Shown: positions 61,964 through 64,000 of the stretch, one piece after another | Numbering within the stretch: the first letter of the stretch is position 1 | Layout of the letters: each line of letters opens with the position of its first letter | Origin: Ctenosaura bakeri | Taxonomy: Eukaryota > Chordata > Lepidosauria > Squamata > Iguanidae | NCBI GenBank assembly: GCA_948474755.1 | Contig: CAOLHI010004256.1 | Location: 1 to 64,000, forward strand | Length of the DNA stretch: 64,000 nt | Reading direction: 5' to 3' | Made by a program: the position numbers and the translations under genes | Notes under the pieces: model-generated | What the model was told of the DNA's origin: nothing | Databases searched by the model: none | The model's input: the letters and a program-made list of their open reading frames with translations, nothing else

Positions 61964-62008
<45 letters not shown>
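61788..62008 (+). mobile_element. Sauria-type SINE, forward, full length
   Basis: Head with GTGGTTTGAGCATTGGCCTA (A-box region) and GGTTCGATTTC (B-box-like), body with CAGGTGACCTTGGGTGTGTC, and tail GTTGGAAAAGACTTGAAGAC followed by a (CAA)n run. It is the most complete copy in the window. Confidence 0.9.
61963..62008. repeat. (CAA)n tail of the SINE
   Basis: About 15 units of CAA/ACA at the SINE 3' end. Confidence 0.9.
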
Positions 62009-62080
62009 GGGTATGTACAGACCAGATATGACAAAAATTACTTTAGGGGACTATGATTCCCAAGACACCCATCTATCATA

Positions 62081-62168
62081 GATCATTTCCTCACTAAACT
62101 GTTATAGCGCGATGATTCCACTTTCAACATCCTCTGGAATCCTGGGGTTTGCAGTTTCGGGAGGGACC
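62081..62168. mobile_element. Palindromic GGCC-TIR element, left half only
   Basis: GATCATTTCCTCACTAAACT, GTTATAGCGCGATGATTCC and CTGGAATCCTGGGGTTTGC end at GGGAGGGACC. The right arm is missing. Confidence 0.82.
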
Positions 62169-62395
62169 ATTCTTACCATTAATTTTCTTACATTGACTAT
62201 CTGCTTATTTACATCTAACTTTCTTTCTCTTTCAGCAAGGTAACTGTGTTTAATTTTTTTAAAAAGATCCTGCAATATGTGTTGATCCAGCTATGACCCA
62301 AGCATAGGGGTAGGAGAGACACATTATATTGTTGTTTCCTCTGAACTTTTGCCAGTGCCTTTCGCCCAACTTTTAATAATGATATAAGTGCTAGA

Positions 62396-62492
62396 CCTAA
62401 TTAAAAATAATAAGTCCTAATTAATAATAATAATAATAATAATAAATTAAATAATTAATATAAAATAAATAATAAAATAATAAAATAATAAG
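62396..62492. repeat. (AAT)n / (AATA)n low-complexity tract
   Basis: Long run of TAATAATAATAA and AAATAATA units. Confidence 0.9.
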
Positions 62493-62499
62493 TTTATGT

Positions 62500-62979
62500 G
62501 TGTGTAAACATACATACATAACGCTTTTTTCTTGCTGTCTGTGCTTCTGTAGTAAGGATACCTTTGCTGAAGGACAGCCTGCAAACTATGTGCTAAGTCC
62601 CATTGGGAAAGCAAGGAGCAGTTCATCAGTGTTTTTATGCTTGAGGGTTATTTCCCCAGATACAATGACCAACAAACCCAATGCTGCAAGCTGAGATAAG
62701 GAGACTTTCAGTTCCCCCAAGAAGCTTAATTCTTCTGGTAGCGTGCCCATGACATCTCTTTCCAGTTTCATTTTAGATGCAAGTGGTATTTTGTAAAACA
62801 AATGCAAACGCAAGCCAGAACTCTCCTTGGCTAAATGGCAGCGTGCAATATTCTTCGTTCACTGAACGTTGTGGCAGATGCACTTCTGACATTTTTTTGA
62901 AGACATAATCCGAAAGTGGGCATCACTCCCCCTAGTGGCAAATAAAGATCATCAGCTTTTCATTTGTCTTAGAGCAAAA
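62500..62979. other. Intergenic stretch
   Basis: No gene or repeat recognised. Confidence 0.5.
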
Positions 62980-63307
62980 CTTTCCAAACTTTTCATGTTG
63001 GTGACACACTTTTTAGACATGCATCATTTTGCGACACAGTAATTCAGTTTTACTAACAAACTGGAGGTTAAACTAACCAATTACAGATGCACAGTATCCC
63101 GAGGTGCATCTAGGGTGGGGAAAAGCAGTCCCCCCACCCTATCCTGGCCCACTGCTGTCACCCTTGCTGAGGAAAGATCCCAATGAAAGCAGCAGCAGTG
63201 GGAAAGCGGGGGTGGTGGTGGCCTTTCTTGGCCTGGGAAGGTGACACACCTATATATTTCAAGTGACACACTAGCATGTTGCAATACACCATTTGGAAAG
63301 CTCTGAT
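62980..63307. mobile_element. TIR element GAGCTTTCCA type, copy 2 with replaced centre
   Basis: Shares ends and GGTGACACACTTTTTAGACA, GCGACACAGTAATTCAG and TGACACACTAGCATGTTGC with 40124-40399. The central part (about 63086-63238) is GC-rich and unlike that copy. Confidence 0.75.
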
Positions 63308-63464
63308 CTTAGAGAAATACAGTTCTCCTCCCAAACATCTTTCGCTCTCGTCAATCTCACATTGATGGGATAACTGATCTTGCATGGTGTTTCTCAGAGA
63401 AAAAAGAAATGTAGCCTAGTGGTGATCTATGACCTAAATAATGTTGTTAGTCCCAAGGAAAGTA

Positions 63465-63651
63465 GACCCATGGTTTGAGTGCTGGGCTATAATCCCAGAG
63501 ACCAGAGTTCGATTCCCCACTTGGCCATGAAAACCCACTGAGTAACCTTGGATGCCCCATATACTCTGAACCCCAGAAAACACCATGATAGCTTTTTCTT
63601 ATGGTCACCATAAGTTGGAAACAACTTGAAGGCACACAAGAACAACAAGCT
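63465..63651 (+). mobile_element. Sauria-type SINE, forward
   Basis: ATGGTTTGAGTGCTGGGCTA, GAGTTCGATTCCCCACTTGG and GGTCACCATAAGTTGGAAAC with a short CAA tail. The start is slightly truncated. Confidence 0.87.
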
Positions 63652-64000
63652 GGGACTAACCAACAGAATTCAAGTTTATTGAACTGACAAATGAGGCAGT
63701 TTATAGTAATGTGAATATTGCAATGAGACGGAAAGAGGTAATTGGATTTATCCTACAATGCCTTATCACACTCTTGCTTCCCTGGATATCTGATCAGGGC
63801 CAAGCATGTGGCAAGATTAGCTTTTGCTGAAGATCAGATCCTGCAGTGATAGTTGGACTATTACAGCCTGAGAAGGGCTTGACTTTTAGAGTGATGGCCA
63901 GAAATGTTTGCAGTGTTTGCCTGGCAAAGGAGTGGGCAAGGTATGTCTCTCCAGAAATTGTTAGATTGCAACTCCCAGCGGCCTTAACCAACAGATGGGA

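Overview
The window is nuclear DNA of a squamate reptile, most likely an iguanian lizard. The evidence is vertebrate-type exons with GT-AG introns, tRNA-derived SINEs of the Sauria SINE type with CAA-repeat tails, 3' ends of RTE/BovB, CR1 and L2-type LINEs, and many short palindromic DNA transposons. The clade call rests on repeat types recalled from squamate genomes and was not checked by a search. No prokaryotic features, CRISPR arrays, rRNA genes or functional tRNA genes are visible. One protein-coding gene is supported: the 3' part of a plus-strand DPP6 gene (dipeptidyl-aminopeptidase-like protein 6, an inactive member of the DPP4 family and an auxiliary subunit of Kv4 potassium channels). 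Thirteen coding exons lie between 1088 and 47452. They join in a single frame to 396 codons plus TAA, which covers the end of the beta-propeller and the whole alpha/beta-hydrolase domain. The upstream exons lie before the window. The nucleophile position is Asp instead of Ser, as expected for DPP6, and the usual second Gly of that motif is Ala. Layout: 1-1087 is the end of an upstream intron. 1088-6478 holds exons 1-3 of the window. 6479-21784 is a 15.3-kb intron filled with repeats, including nested insertions and a 976-bp solo LTR. 21785-28613 holds exons 4-6, with a second solo LTR inserted in a palindromic element. 28614-47452 holds exons 7-13. 47453 to about 49.7 kb is 3' UTR with three candidate poly(A) signals. 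From about 49.7 kb to 64000 I find no gene, only LINE, SINE, LTR and DNA-transposon relics and unannotatable sequence. The most interesting material is the repeat biology. A family of near-perfect palindromes of 160-203 bp has GGCCATTTC-type ends and 3-bp target duplications. A 642-bp element with the same ends is inserted in a SINE. A solo LTR sits in the loop of another palindrome. Two TIR-bounded elements carry repetitive GC-rich cargo. I did not find a convincing new multi-gene system.
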